A DNA stretch of 64,000 nucleotides from JALXDT01 sp964634755 (GTDB lineage Bacteria > Acidobacteriota > Aminicenantia > JAMOAD01), in contig CAZWJH010000001.1 in the NCBI GenBank assembly GCA_964634755.1, positions 1 to 64,000 on the forward strand. Direction: 5' to 3'. Every line of letters begins with the position of its first letter. Positions within the stretch are counted from its first letter, which is position 1. Under the pieces are notes generated by a model. That model did not search any database. It was not told where the DNA came from and saw only the letters and a program-made list of their open reading frames with translations. Positions 42,269 to 51,912 of the stretch are shown here, piece after piece. Both the position numbers and the translations under genes were made by a program.

Positions 42269-43258
42269 TCAAGGGAGAGGAATTTTTCTTATAATACTTG
42301 AAATTATTGATTCACTATCTATATTATCAGCTTCAGCACTATAACTTAAAATAATTCTGTGCCTGAGAATATCATGAACCACTTCTTTTATATCTTCTGG
42401 AATTACAAAGCCTCTTTCCTCAAGAAAAGCATTTGCCTTTGAAGCAAATAAAAGATAAATGGAAGCCCTTGGGGAGGCTCCATATTCAATGTATGATTTT
42501 ATTTCACTAATTCCATATTTCTCAGGTTCTCTCGTTGCTCTGACTATATCAACAAGATATTCTCTTAATCTTGAATCAATGTAAATTTCATCTATTAAAT
42601 TTCTATACTCTTCTATTTTTTTTGAGTCAACCAATTTTGTAAGAGGGGGCAAAGAAGTTTCAGTAAATCTCTTAACTATTGCAATCTCTTCATTCCTTAA
42701 AGGATATTTTACTTTAATCTTCATCATAAATCTGTCAAGTTCCGCTTCAGGGAGGGGATAAGTTCCTTCATACTCAATCGGATTTTGAGTTGCCATTACC
42801 ATAAAAGGGAAAGGGAGCTGAAAAGTATACTCATCAAGTGTAATCTGTTTTTCTTCCATTGCTTCAAGAAGAGCACTCTGAACTTTAGCAGGAGCTCTGT
42901 TTATTTCATCAGCCAATAAAAGGTTTGTAAATATTGGTCCTTTCTTGGGAGAAAAGGTTGCATCTTTCGGATTAAAAACGATTGTTCCGATAAGGTCAGA
43001 TGGTAGTAAATCAGGAGTAAATTGAATTCTCTTAAACTTTAAATCAAAAACTTTGCCCACTGTTTTTATCATTAATGTCTTAGCTAAACCAGGTACTCCT
43101 TCTACAAGAATATGTCCCCCTGAAAGAAGAGCTATTAAAATTCTCCTTATAAAATAATCCTGTCCGATAATAATTTTTTTAATTTCCGAAACTATAGAAT
43201 CAATTTCTCCACTCTTCTCTTTTACTTTCTTATCTATTTCCTCAAAGGGCAATTCCAT
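42269..43258 (-). CDS. MoxR family AAA+ ATPase
   Basis: A 329-residue AAA+ chaperone-like ATPase with Walker A LVEGVPGLAKT, Walker B LLADEINRAP, sensor 1 ATQNPIEYEGTYPLPEA and the MoxR-specific C-terminal lid. MoxR proteins usually work with a DUF58/VWA partner, which is missing here. It is instead in an operon with DnaC-like, sigma and heat-shock genes. Confidence 0.9.
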   Translation of the reverse strand: MELPFEEIDKKVKEKSGEIDSIVSEIKKIIIGQDYFIRRILIALLSGGHILVEGVPGLAKTLMIKTVGKVFDLKFKRIQFTPDLLPSDLIGTIVFNPKDATFSPKKGPIFTNLLLADEINRAPAKVQSALLEAMEEKQITLDEYTFQLPFPFMVMATQNPIEYEGTYPLPEAELDRFMMKIKVKYPLRNEEIAIVKRFTETSLPPLTKLVDSKKIEEYRNLIDEIYIDSRLREYLVDIVRATREPEKYGISEIKSYIEYGASPRASIYLLFASKANAFLEERGFVIPEDIKEVVHDILRHRIILSYSAEADNIDSESIISSIIRKIPLP

Positions 43259-43270
43259 TTTTAACTCTCC

Positions 43271-44008
43271 TTAAATTTGAATTATATTTTTTAAATATTT
43301 TTTTCTAAAATCCTCACCGTCAATTCTCACAAGTTTGGCCATTTCAAAAATCCTTGATCTTAATCTATAGCCAATCCTGCTTTCCAGAGTCTCTTCATTT
43401 AATTCTTCAGCATCCTCATAAAAATCTTTTTCATCAACATAATTTGATGTAAAAATAGTTATTCTTTTCTCATTATACCTTTTATTTATAATTTTTGAAA
43501 TAATATCCTCAGTATAACTGCTTATTCTATGAGCACCAAGATCATCCAAAACAAGAAGCTCTATTTGAGAGGCTTCTACAAGAATTCTATTCCCTTTTTC
43601 ATTATCCGTGCCAATTGTCGCCTGTATAATGGCTATCAAATCCCTAACATCATAAAACCTCGCCCTGATGCCTTTTTTTTCAATCAGGTTTTTTATAATA
43701 GCGACACTAAGATGAGTTTTTCCCACTCCAGAAGGCCCTTGAAAGAAAAGCCCTCCTGTTACAGCAGGATAATCTTCAACGAACTTTTTTGCCATAATAA
43801 GAGCTTCTTTCTGAGAATCATTAATAGGATTATAATTACTAAATTCACAGCTTAAGTATCTTTCCGGAATCCCGGACAACTTCATATTTATCTTTTTTAT
43901 CTGAGATTCAACACACGAACACCTTCTGGCAAAAGAATTGCCATTTTCATCTACCTCTATTATAAAACCCGTCCCTCCGCAAATAGGACAATTAGGATTG
44001 CCTATCAA
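43271..44008 (-). CDS. DnaC/DnaI-like helicase-loader ATPase
   Basis: A 245-residue AAA+ ATPase with an N-terminal zinc site (CPICGGTGF, then RRCSC), Walker A GPSGVGKTHL, Walker B LLVLDDLGAH and the arginine finger region YNEKRITIFTSN. It probably loads the replicative helicase. Four-base overlap with the sigma factor gene. Confidence 0.88.
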   Translation of the reverse strand: MIGNPNCPICGGTGFIIEVDENGNSFARRCSCVESQIKKINMKLSGIPERYLSCEFSNYNPINDSQKEALIMAKKFVEDYPAVTGGLFFQGPSGVGKTHLSVAIIKNLIEKKGIRARFYDVRDLIAIIQATIGTDNEKGNRILVEASQIELLVLDDLGAHRISSYTEDIISKIINKRYNEKRITIFTSNYVDEKDFYEDAEELNEETLESRIGYRLRSRIFEMAKLVRIDGEDFRKKYLKNIIQI

Positions 44009-44847
44009 TTTAAATCCCTCCCAACTATTTTCTTTTTAAAATGCTCCCTGATTTTTTCCATTGCCCTTTTTTCAAGCTGTCTAACTCTTTCTCTCGAAAT
44101 TGATAAAATCTTACCCACTTCTCCTAAAGAACGAGCACCAGAACCATCAAAACCATATCTTAGCATCAAAACATCTCTTTCCTTATCTTTCAATGTTTTA
44201 ATCACTTCTTTAATCTCATTTAGCAAAATTCTTGTGATTATTGAATCACCTGTAATCGTATCCTCTTTTTCCTTAACAGTATCTCCTACAACAAGAGAGC
44301 CATCTGCATTGATTTTTGTACTAAGAGACACTTGTCCATTTAGCAAATTTTGTATTTTTAAAAGAGTCTTTTTACTAATTTTCATTTTTTCCAAAAGTTC
44401 TTCTTCTGTTAATTGCCTTTTATTTTTTTCAAGTGACTCTTTTTGCAATTCTGTCATTTTTATCATTAATCTTACCATTTTAGGAGGAAGTTTGAAAACC
44501 TTTGTCTCATTTGCAAGAGCATTAATTACCGCCTGCTTTATCCACCATACCGCATAGGAAATAAATTTTATATCTCTTTTTGTATCGAATCTCTTTGCAG
44601 CTTCTATTAACCCTAAAATACCTTCATGTAAGAGATCTTCAACGGGTATTCCATGCCTCTTAAACTTATTTATAATATTAAGAACAAATCTTAAATTTGC
44701 TAAAACAAGTTTTTCAAGAGCTGAGTTATCTCCCTCTTTTTGAAATTTTTCAATCAATCTATGCTCTTCCTCTTTTGTAAGAGGTTCTGTTTTTTCTGCT
44801 AATATAGTCAGTAGATTGTTAACATGAAAATAATCGTTATTTGCCAA
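44005..44847 (-). CDS. RNA polymerase sigma-70 family factor
   Basis: A 280-residue sigma factor without region 1.1. Region 2 reads EDLLHEGILGLIEAAKRFD, then ISYAVWWIKQAVINAL. Region 3 follows, and region 4.2 reads SLGEVGKILSISRERVRQLEKRAMEKIR. The length and operon with hspR/dnaJ suggest an RpoH-like or alternative role, but region 2.4 resembles RpoD, so it could also be a compact housekeeping sigma. Overlaps hspR by 11 bases. Confidence 0.9.
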   Translation of the reverse strand: MANNDYFHVNNLLTILAEKTEPLTKEEEHRLIEKFQKEGDNSALEKLVLANLRFVLNIINKFKRHGIPVEDLLHEGILGLIEAAKRFDTKRDIKFISYAVWWIKQAVINALANETKVFKLPPKMVRLMIKMTELQKESLEKNKRQLTEEELLEKMKISKKTLLKIQNLLNGQVSLSTKINADGSLVVGDTVKEKEDTITGDSIITRILLNEIKEVIKTLKDKERDVLMLRYGFDGSGARSLGEVGKILSISRERVRQLEKRAMEKIREHFKKKIVGRDLN

Positions 44848-45259
44848 AACTATCTTCCTTTTTAATTATTTTTGCAGAAACAGATCTTACTATCGCATCT
44901 TTCTTTTTGTTAAACTCTTCCTCTTTCCCGGAGAAAAACTCATTTTTAATATATTCTAATAACAAATTTACTTCTTCTTGAACTTTCTCCATCTTCTCTC
45001 TCATGTTTAATATAATTTCAATCCCTGCTAAATTAACTCCCATTTCACGCGAAAGATTTAAAATCAACTCAAGTTTTTTCAAATCCTCTTCAGTATAGAT
45101 TCTTGTGTTGCCTTCGGTTCTCGAAGGCTTCAATAGCCCTTCTCTTTCATAAAGTCTTAATGTTTGCGGATGAATGTTATACATAGCCGAAACAGCTGAA
45201 ATCATATAAAACTTTTTCTCCTTTTCACTGTTTTTTTTATTTTTTCTTCCTCCTCTCAC
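44837..45259 (-). CDS. hspR: MerR-family heat-shock repressor, HspR type
   Basis: A 140-residue protein with a MerR winged helix (YNIHPQTLRLYEREGLLKPSRTEGNTRIY, residues 27-55) and a C-terminal coiled coil. Adjacent to dnaJ, as in actinobacterial hspR loci. I see no canonical HAIR operator upstream of dnaJ, so its target sequence has diverged or lies elsewhere. Confidence 0.85.
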   Translation of the reverse strand: MRGGRKNKKNSEKEKKFYMISAVSAMYNIHPQTLRLYEREGLLKPSRTEGNTRIYTEEDLKKLELILNLSREMGVNLAGIEIILNMREKMEKVQEEVNLLLEYIKNEFFSGKEEEFNKKKDAIVRSVSAKIIKKEDSFGK

Positions 45260-45268
45260 TTTTCCCTC

Positions 45269-46372
45269 CTATAAATAAAGCTCCTTCCGAGGATCATATT
45301 TTGTTAAATCATCAATTTCCCTTAAAAGCTCTCGTACTCTTAAGTTCTTAGTAGGAGGCGGAACAATCTCCACTGTTACATATTGATCACCTCGAATCTT
45401 AGTAACTGAATTATAAACACCTTTTCCTTTAAGTCTGAACTTTTGCCCGGATTTTGTCCCGGGGGGAATTTTCATTATCGCAGTTCCATCAACAGTAGGA
45501 ACTTTTATTTTTGCCCCTAAAGAAGCTTCTGTTATGGTAATCGGTACTGTAATATAAATATTATCTCCCTCTCTTTTAAACAATCTGTGAGGAAGAACAT
45601 TTATCGTTATATAAAGGTCTCCCGGCTTTCCACCTCTAATTCCAGTATTTCCCTTTCCCGCTAATCTTAACCTTGCTCCATTCTTTACTCCGGCAGGAAT
45701 CTTTACCCTTATTCTTTCTGTAATATCAACTCTTCCTTCCCCTCCACATACTTTACAAACAGGTCCAGGTAAATATCCTGTACCACCACAAGTTGGGCAT
45801 GTTGATGAAAACTTTAGATGGAACTTTTGCTTATAAATTTTTCCGCTTCCATTACATGTTGGACAAACAGTTCTACCTGAAGATTCATAGCCAGTTCCCC
45901 CGCAATTTGGACATTTCTTTTTCCTTTGAATAAGAATTTCAGTATTTAATCCCTTTATTGAATCTTCAAAACTTATGTTTATATTATAGTAAAGATCCTC
46001 TCCTCTCTGAGATGTACTCTTTCTGCTCTTGGAGCTTCTTATATTAAAGATAGTCTCAAAGATATCAGCGAAACTGGTATCTCCGAATCCTCCGAAATCA
46101 AAACCTTCAAAACCACCCCAATCTCCCCGAGTATTTTGATATGGATCCTGAAAATCCCCCACAACCCCAAATCTATCATATTGCTCTCTCTTTTTGGGAT
46201 CAGAAAGGACCTCATATGCTTCTTGAATTTCCTTAAACTTTTTTTCTGCTTCGCTATCTCCTGGATTAAGATCAGGATGATACTTTCGAGCTAATTTTCT
46301 ATACGCTTTTTTTATTTCATTTTGTGTTGCATTTTTCGATACCCCCAAGATTTTATAATAATCCTTCCTCAT
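45269..46372 (-). CDS. dnaJ: chaperone DnaJ
   Basis: Co-chaperone that stimulates DnaK. 367 residues: J domain with HPD (KYHPDLNPGD), Gly/Phe region (GGFEGFDFGGFGD), four zinc-binding CxxCxGxG repeats (CPNCGGTG, CPTCNGSG, CPTCGGTG, CKVCGGEG) and two client-binding beta domains. AGGAGG site. dnaK and grpE are not in the window. Confidence 0.96.
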   Translation of the reverse strand: MRKDYYKILGVSKNATQNEIKKAYRKLARKYHPDLNPGDSEAEKKFKEIQEAYEVLSDPKKREQYDRFGVVGDFQDPYQNTRGDWGGFEGFDFGGFGDTSFADIFETIFNIRSSKSRKSTSQRGEDLYYNINISFEDSIKGLNTEILIQRKKKCPNCGGTGYESSGRTVCPTCNGSGKIYKQKFHLKFSSTCPTCGGTGYLPGPVCKVCGGEGRVDITERIRVKIPAGVKNGARLRLAGKGNTGIRGGKPGDLYITINVLPHRLFKREGDNIYITVPITITEASLGAKIKVPTVDGTAIMKIPPGTKSGQKFRLKGKGVYNSVTKIRGDQYVTVEIVPPPTKNLRVRELLREIDDLTKYDPRKELYL

Positions 46373-46389
46373 CTTAAACCTCCTGCTAT

Positions 46390-46418
46390 ATTATAGAATG
46401 TTAGTGAGAAAATGTCAA
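46390..46418 (-). promoter_or_regulatory. promoter of the dnaJ-hspR-sigma operon
   Basis: On the minus strand TTGACA (46413-46418), 17 bases, TATAAT (46390-46395): a full sigma-70 consensus at the ideal spacing. Confidence 0.85.
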
Positions 46419-46452
46419 GTATTTTATAATAACACACTCATATTTTAAGAGG

Positions 46453-47763
46453 TTATGCACGGAAGACTTTCTCGGAATTTTTATAAACTCCTCTGGTATC
46501 CACTATTATTTTTGCTCTTTTATGAATTTCTTCATAATTAATATTTGAATGATCTGTAATTACCATGATAAGATCATACTCTTCAATTTTTTCGGGGCTA
46601 TATTTTATGGAAGATTTTTCAAAATGAGGATAATGTCTAAGTCCCTTTAAAAAAGGTACATAGGGGTCATAATAATCAACTTGAGCTCCTCTGCTTTCAA
46701 GTATTTCCATAATTTTTAGAGCCGGACTTTCTCTTGTATCATCCACATCTTTCTTATAAGCAACACCCAAAATTAAAATTTTTGCTTTATTTAGTGTTTT
46801 TGAAAATTTATTTAAAACTTCCATTACCTTTTCAACTACATAATAAGGTTGATATGTATTAACCTCACCTGCGAGCTCAATAAACCTTGTGGTATAATCA
46901 TACTCTTTTGCCTTATAGGTAAGATAAAATGGGTCAATAGGAATACAGTGGCCACCAAGTCCTGGCCCCGGATAAAATGGAGTAAAACCAAATGGTTTGC
47001 TTTTGGCTGCTTCTATTACCTCCCAGATATTTATCCCCATTCTATCAAAAACTATTTTCAATTCATTGACAAGTGCTATATTAACAGCCCTATATGTATT
47101 TTCCAGAATCTTTGAGGCTTCTGCTACACGGGTAGAAGAGACCGGAACAGTTTTGACAATTACTTTAGAATAAAGAGCATTTATAACCTCTAGAGAATTT
47201 TCGGAAATGCCGCTAACCACCTTTGGAATTGTCTTTGTGGTAAATTTCTTACTTCCCGGATCCTCTCTTTCCGGAGAATATCCAAGATAAAAATCAACAC
47301 TTTCTTTTAGTCCGCTTTTTTCTAAAATTTTCAAAAGTATTTCATCGGTTGTTCCAGGATAAGTGGTGCTTTCAAGAACAATCACATGCCCCTTTCTTAA
47401 ATTTTCCTTTATTGTTTCTGCTGTTTGAATAACATATTTAAGATCCGGTGTTTTATGCTTATCTAAAGGAGTAGGGACACAAATCAGGATAAAATCAACT
47501 TCTTTTAACTCGGTAAAATCAATTGTGACATCAAACTGTTTTTTCTCTACGACAAACTTCTTGATAAAATCCGACTCAATATGTTTAATGTAAGACGCCC
47601 CCTTTTTCAGCATAGAAACTTTCTTCTCATCAACATCAAAACCTTTAACTTTAAACCCTTCATTCAAAAACTCTCTTGCCAAAGGGAGTCCAACATAACC
47701 AAGTCCGATAATACCCACAATAATTTCTTTACTTTCAATCTTTTTTAAAATTTCTCCCTTCAT
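46453..47763 (-). CDS. nucleotide-sugar dehydrogenase (UDP-N-acetylglucosamine 6-dehydrogenase type)
   Basis: A 436-residue two-step NAD-dependent oxidase making a UDP-uronate for surface polysaccharides. NAD site GIIGLGYVGLPLA at the N-terminus, LESTTYPGTT, LGYSPEREDPG and the catalytic cysteine in GGHCIPIDPFYL. The last two motifs favour the WbpA/UDP-GlcNAc group over UDP-glucose dehydrogenase. It lies 23 bases after rny and may serve the same glycan as the glycosyltransferase pair at 8293-10481. Confidence 0.88.
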   Translation of the reverse strand: MKGEILKKIESKEIIVGIIGLGYVGLPLAREFLNEGFKVKGFDVDEKKVSMLKKGASYIKHIESDFIKKFVVEKKQFDVTIDFTELKEVDFILICVPTPLDKHKTPDLKYVIQTAETIKENLRKGHVIVLESTTYPGTTDEILLKILEKSGLKESVDFYLGYSPEREDPGSKKFTTKTIPKVVSGISENSLEVINALYSKVIVKTVPVSSTRVAEASKILENTYRAVNIALVNELKIVFDRMGINIWEVIEAAKSKPFGFTPFYPGPGLGGHCIPIDPFYLTYKAKEYDYTTRFIELAGEVNTYQPYYVVEKVMEVLNKFSKTLNKAKILILGVAYKKDVDDTRESPALKIMEILESRGAQVDYYDPYVPFLKGLRHYPHFEKSSIKYSPEKIEEYDLIMVITDHSNINYEEIHKRAKIIVDTRGVYKNSEKVFRA

Positions 47764-47786
47764 AAAACCTCACAAAAAAACTTAAA

Positions 47787-49352
47787 TTATCTTGCAAACT
47801 CAACAACTCTTTTTTCCCTAACAACTGTAACCTTAATTTGCCCAGGATATTCAAGCTCGTCCTCTATCCTCTTGGCTATCTTTCTGGCTAAAACGATAGC
47901 TTCCTCATCATAAACTTTGTCAGCATTCACAATAATTCTTACTTCTCTACCTGCCTGAAGAGCATAAGCTTTAATTACCCCGTCAAAATTCGAAGCAATA
48001 TTTTCAAGCTTTTCAAGTCTCTTTAAGTAAACTTCAAGAATCTCCCTTCTTACTCCCGGCCTTGCAGCTGAAAGTGTATCAGCCGCCTGAACAAGCATTG
48101 CTTCAATCGAAGGAAAATTCATATCCTGATGATGGGATGCTATTGCCTGAATCACCTCTTCACTCTCCCCATACTTTCTTGCAAGCTTAACTCCTAACTC
48201 CAAGTGCGTACCTTCAACCTCCCTATCAATAGCCTTTCCAATGTCGTGCAAAAGTCCAGCTCGTGTAGCAACTTCAACATTAGCCCCAATCTCAGCAGCC
48301 ATTCTGCCAGCATAGGCAGCGACTTCTTTTGAATGCTCAAGAACATTCTGTCCATAAGAAGTTCTATATCTAAGCTTTCCAATTAACTTAATAAGTTCGG
48401 GATGCACATTTTTCAAACCAAATTCCATAACAACCGATTCACCTTCTTCATAAAGGGATTTTTCAAATTTTTTCTTAGTATCATTTATAACATCCTCAAT
48501 TCTCGCAGGATTAATTCTTCCATCTTCAACAAGTCTCTGTAAAGCTCTTTTTGCAATTTCCCTTCTAATTGGATCAGCGGAAGAAACAATAACAGCTTCC
48601 GGTGTATCATCAATAATAAGGTTTGTCCCTGTAAGCATTTCCAAAGTTCTTATATTTCTTCCTTCTCTTCCGATTATCCTTCCTTTCATATCATCCGAAG
48701 GTAAATCCACAACAGCAACAGTTGACTCAATTACATACTCAGCAGCATTGCTCTGAATAGCCGTAGCCATAATCTCTCTTGCAAGCATATCCTTTCTTCT
48801 GAGATAATCCTCTTCAACTTTTTTAAGCAATCTTGCAACCTCTTCCTGACTTTCCTCTTCAACTTTTTTCAAAATTAATTCTTTCGCCTCCTCAGGAGAC
48901 ATCTTTGCTATTTTGTGAAGCTCCTGAATCTGCTGATCAATAATCTCTTTTTGTTTTTTCTTCAGCTCTTCAATTTCTCTCTCTCTATTTTTGAGATAAT
49001 TTTCTTTTTTATAAAGTTCTTTTTCTCTGTTTTCTAATGTTGATGCTCTTCTTTCAAGATTATCCTCTTTTTGGAGAAGTCTTCTTTCAAAATTATTCAA
49101 TCTGTTCTGTCTTTCATTATAACTTCTCTCAAGGTCCGTTTTTAAAGTAAGATACTCTTCCTTTGCGGAAAGTTCTGCTTCTCGCCTGATTTTCTGGGCA
49201 TCTTCTTCAGCTTTCTTCAAAATCTCTTCAGCTTTCTTTTTGCTTTCCTCAACATCTTTTAATTTTCCTTTTTTTATCTTTGTAAGAATAATAAAATAAG
49301 AAAAAACTGCTCCTATGATAATTCCTATTACTACTCCGATAACTAAATTCAT
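47787..49352 (-). CDS. rny: ribonuclease Y
   Basis: Membrane-anchored endoribonuclease that starts mRNA decay. 521 residues: N-terminal membrane helix, long coiled coil (30-190), KH domain (GRIIGREGRNIRTLEMLTG) and HD domain (GLLHDIGKAIDRE, IASHHQD). GGAGG-type site before the ATG. The neighbourhood with zapA and pheT is conserved in many bacteria. Confidence 0.96.
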   Translation of the reverse strand: MNLVIGVVIGIIIGAVFSYFIILTKIKKGKLKDVEESKKKAEEILKKAEEDAQKIRREAELSAKEEYLTLKTDLERSYNERQNRLNNFERRLLQKEDNLERRASTLENREKELYKKENYLKNREREIEELKKKQKEIIDQQIQELHKIAKMSPEEAKELILKKVEEESQEEVARLLKKVEEDYLRRKDMLAREIMATAIQSNAAEYVIESTVAVVDLPSDDMKGRIIGREGRNIRTLEMLTGTNLIIDDTPEAVIVSSADPIRREIAKRALQRLVEDGRINPARIEDVINDTKKKFEKSLYEEGESVVMEFGLKNVHPELIKLIGKLRYRTSYGQNVLEHSKEVAAYAGRMAAEIGANVEVATRAGLLHDIGKAIDREVEGTHLELGVKLARKYGESEEVIQAIASHHQDMNFPSIEAMLVQAADTLSAARPGVRREILEVYLKRLEKLENIASNFDGVIKAYALQAGREVRIIVNADKVYDEEAIVLARKIAKRIEDELEYPGQIKVTVVREKRVVEFAR

Positions 49353-49413
49353 TTTTTCCTCCTTTTTCCGGTGGAGGTGGAACTAAGATTAGCCTGTTAG
49401 TTTAGCCCTCATT

Positions 49414-49689
49414 CTATTCAATATAAGATATCTTTCTTTCAACATCTTTAATTGCCATCTTATATTTTGCCAACTCTTTTTTGAGTTGGAGATTTTCATC
49501 CGCTATATTTAAAAGGGCTATCAAAGCCACCTTTATAGAATTGGCATTAGATATAAACTTCCCCACTTCCACCATTTTTTGTTCTACAAAATTTGCAAGC
49601 TCTCGTATATAATCTTCACTAATATCATCACTAATGTTTACTTTTAAAAGGTTGCCATAAATCTCCATTTCAACGATTCTTTCGCTCAT
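49414..49689 (-). CDS. zapA: cell division protein ZapA
   Basis: A 91-residue FtsZ-ring stabiliser: a small N-terminal beta domain (VEMEIYGNLLKVNI), helix ELANFVEQKM, and a C-terminal coiled coil that ends in KYKMAIKDVERKISYIE. Four-base overlap with the coiled-coil gene upstream. Confidence 0.88.
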   Translation of the reverse strand: MSERIVEMEIYGNLLKVNISDDISEDYIRELANFVEQKMVEVGKFISNANSIKVALIALLNIADENLQLKKELAKYKMAIKDVERKISYIE

Positions 49690-49874
49690 AAGTCTTTTTC
49701 TATTTCTTCAATCTTTGCCAAAAGTTTTGTAAGCTTTTCTTCTATCAACTGCTTGGTACTCTCCAATTCAGCTTTTTCAGTTTTTAACCTTTCATTTTCC
49801 TCTTTTAATTTCATATAATTGTTTATTAATTTTTCTATTTTTGATTCAAGTCTATAGATACTATCCTCTTCCAT
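49686..49874 (-). CDS. short coiled-coil protein, ZapB-like
   Basis: A 62-residue protein that is coiled coil almost throughout (heptads from residue 8 to the end). Directly coupled to zapA by an ATGA overlap and located between pheT and zapA. By analogy with ZapB it may link division proteins, but the sequence is too simple to prove homology. Confidence 0.7.
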   Translation of the reverse strand: MEEDSIYRLESKIEKLINNYMKLKEENERLKTEKAELESTKQLIEEKLTKLLAKIEEIEKDL

Positions 49875-49884
49875 TCATACCTCC

Positions 49885-51912
49885 TTATCTTAATTTTATC
49901 TTAAATTTATTCTCAAGTCCAAGCTTTATTTGAGATAATAAATTTTCAGCATCTTCAGAAACAAGTGTTTTATCCGAATTTCTAAAAACAAATCTCATTG
50001 TCACAGATCTTTTTCCCTCTTCAACTCCTCTACCTTTATAAATATCCACAGGATAAAAATCCTCCAAAAAGCCTAAATTTAAACTATTAATATAATTCTC
50101 TATTTCCGCGTATGTCACCTCATTGGGAATTAACAGAGAAAGATCAAACCAAATAGCAGGAAATTTTGAAATCTCAGAGTATCCTCTTTTTTCAAAATTT
50201 TCCATAAAAACATAGGGATAAAGTTCAGCATAGAAAATCCTTTTTTCTATATCATAAAATTTTTTCAGACTCTCATTAATTTCTCCGATAGTGCCCACTT
50301 TCTTGTCTTTAAAAAAGATATCAAAACTTATCCCACTTATAAAACTTCTTCTCTCAGAAGGTTTAAAAGATGCCTTTTCTCTCCAGTTCTCAAAAATATC
50401 CTCAATCACCCCTTTCAACTCAAAAAAGTCATATCTATCTTTGTTTTTTAAATTCCATCTAACTTCACCTTCACCTGCTATTAAAATTCCTATATTCTCC
50501 TCCTCTTTATAATCATTACCATCGAGAAAATAAATTTTTCCCCATTCGTAAATTTTAACACCTCTTTGCTCTCTGTTAAGATTGTAAGCTGTATTTTTTA
50601 AAAGGGAAGGTAATAGAGATGTTCTTAAATATTCAAAATTCAGGGAGAGGGGATTTTTAAGCTTTAAAGCTTTCCTCTCATAAACAGAAAAATCTGATTC
50701 CTCCTTTGAAAGAAAGCTATAATTAACAACCTCATTAAATCCATAAGAAGTTAAAATACTTTCAACCTCTTTTTTCTTTTTTATACCGGAATCATTAAAA
50801 ACACCTGTTTCAAGAAGGGGAAGGCGTTCTTTAATCTTATTATAGCCAAAAAGAATTGCAATCTCCTCTATAACATCTATCTCCCTTTCAATATCTCTCC
50901 TTATGGAAGGAATTTCAACCATAATTTCATTATCATTTTCAGATATAATTTTCATACCAATATTATTTATTATTTTTCTTATCTCACTCTCTTTAAGCTC
51001 TGTACCAAGGACATTATTTACCCGTTCAAATCGAACCTTAATTCTTTTTTTCTCTACATTTTTAACTTTCTCATCTTTAATACCGGAGACAATTTTTGCT
51101 CCCATGGAATAAAAAAGAGAAGCTGCATATTGGGCTGCTAATATTATGGCCTCTATATCCGCACCTCTTTCAAATCTATAACTGGAGTCCGTAGATACTT
51201 TTAGTCTTCTTGAAGTATATCTCACATATTTAGGGATAAAATAAGCACTCTCAATAAAAACATTGCGGGTTTTTTCATTAATACCGGTATCCTCTCCGCC
51301 TATAACACCAGCAATGGCGACAACTCTTTCCGTATCCGCTATCACTATATCATCTTCAGAAAGTTCCCTTTCAACCTCATCAAGACATAAAATTTTCTCT
51401 CCCTTTTTCCCTTTTCTGACAATTATTTTTTTATTTTTTAACAAATCAAGATCAAAAGTATGAATAGGATGACCTGTAACCATCATTACATAATTTGAAA
51501 TATCAACAGCATTGTTAATGGGTCTCAATCCTAAAAGCTCAAGTCTCCTTTTAAGCCAATTGGGAGATTCTCTTATTTCCACATCCTTAACAACTATTCC
51601 ACTATATCTTAAGCATCTTTCATCCTCTATTTTAATATTAACATAATCATCTATATTCTCATCAACTGTTTTATACTCAATTTTAATCTCCGGCGTTTTA
51701 ATCCCATAATAAGCGGCTAACTGATAGGCAACACCCAAATGTCCTAAGAGATCCGGCCTGTTTGGGGTAACTTCAATATCAAAGATAACATCATCTTCAT
51801 ACCCTTCTATATTTTCCACAGGCATCATCAAATTATTAAAAACATCCTCAAGCTCTTTAATGTTTTCTTTAAGATCAATCAATTCTTTCAAAATACTTAA
51901 GCTTACCTTCAT
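49885..51912 (-). CDS. pheT: phenylalanine-tRNA ligase beta subunit, lacking the N-terminal tRNA-binding domain
   Basis: 675 residues against about 790-800 for most bacteria. After LMMPVENIEGY the chain goes straight to VIFDIEVTPNRPDLLGHLGVA, so the EMAP-like tRNA-binding (B2) insertion of about 100 residues is absent. The B3/B4 editing region, B5 domain, core and the C-terminal ferredoxin-fold anticodon domain (EISKFPAIWFDLSLLIP) are present. Starts on the last base of pheS. Confidence 0.95.
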   Translation of the reverse strand: MKVSLSILKELIDLKENIKELEDVFNNLMMPVENIEGYEDDVIFDIEVTPNRPDLLGHLGVAYQLAAYYGIKTPEIKIEYKTVDENIDDYVNIKIEDERCLRYSGIVVKDVEIRESPNWLKRRLELLGLRPINNAVDISNYVMMVTGHPIHTFDLDLLKNKKIIVRKGKKGEKILCLDEVERELSEDDIVIADTERVVAIAGVIGGEDTGINEKTRNVFIESAYFIPKYVRYTSRRLKVSTDSSYRFERGADIEAIILAAQYAASLFYSMGAKIVSGIKDEKVKNVEKKRIKVRFERVNNVLGTELKESEIRKIINNIGMKIISENDNEIMVEIPSIRRDIEREIDVIEEIAILFGYNKIKERLPLLETGVFNDSGIKKKKEVESILTSYGFNEVVNYSFLSKEESDFSVYERKALKLKNPLSLNFEYLRTSLLPSLLKNTAYNLNREQRGVKIYEWGKIYFLDGNDYKEEENIGILIAGEGEVRWNLKNKDRYDFFELKGVIEDIFENWREKASFKPSERRSFISGISFDIFFKDKKVGTIGEINESLKKFYDIEKRIFYAELYPYVFMENFEKRGYSEISKFPAIWFDLSLLIPNEVTYAEIENYINSLNLGFLEDFYPVDIYKGRGVEEGKRSVTMRFVFRNSDKTLVSEDAENLLSQIKLGLENKFKIKLR

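Noticed and set aside
46373..46452. HAIR or CIRCE heat-shock operator upstream of dnaJ
   Set aside because: Neither CTTGAGT-N7-ACTCAAG nor the CIRCE palindrome is present.
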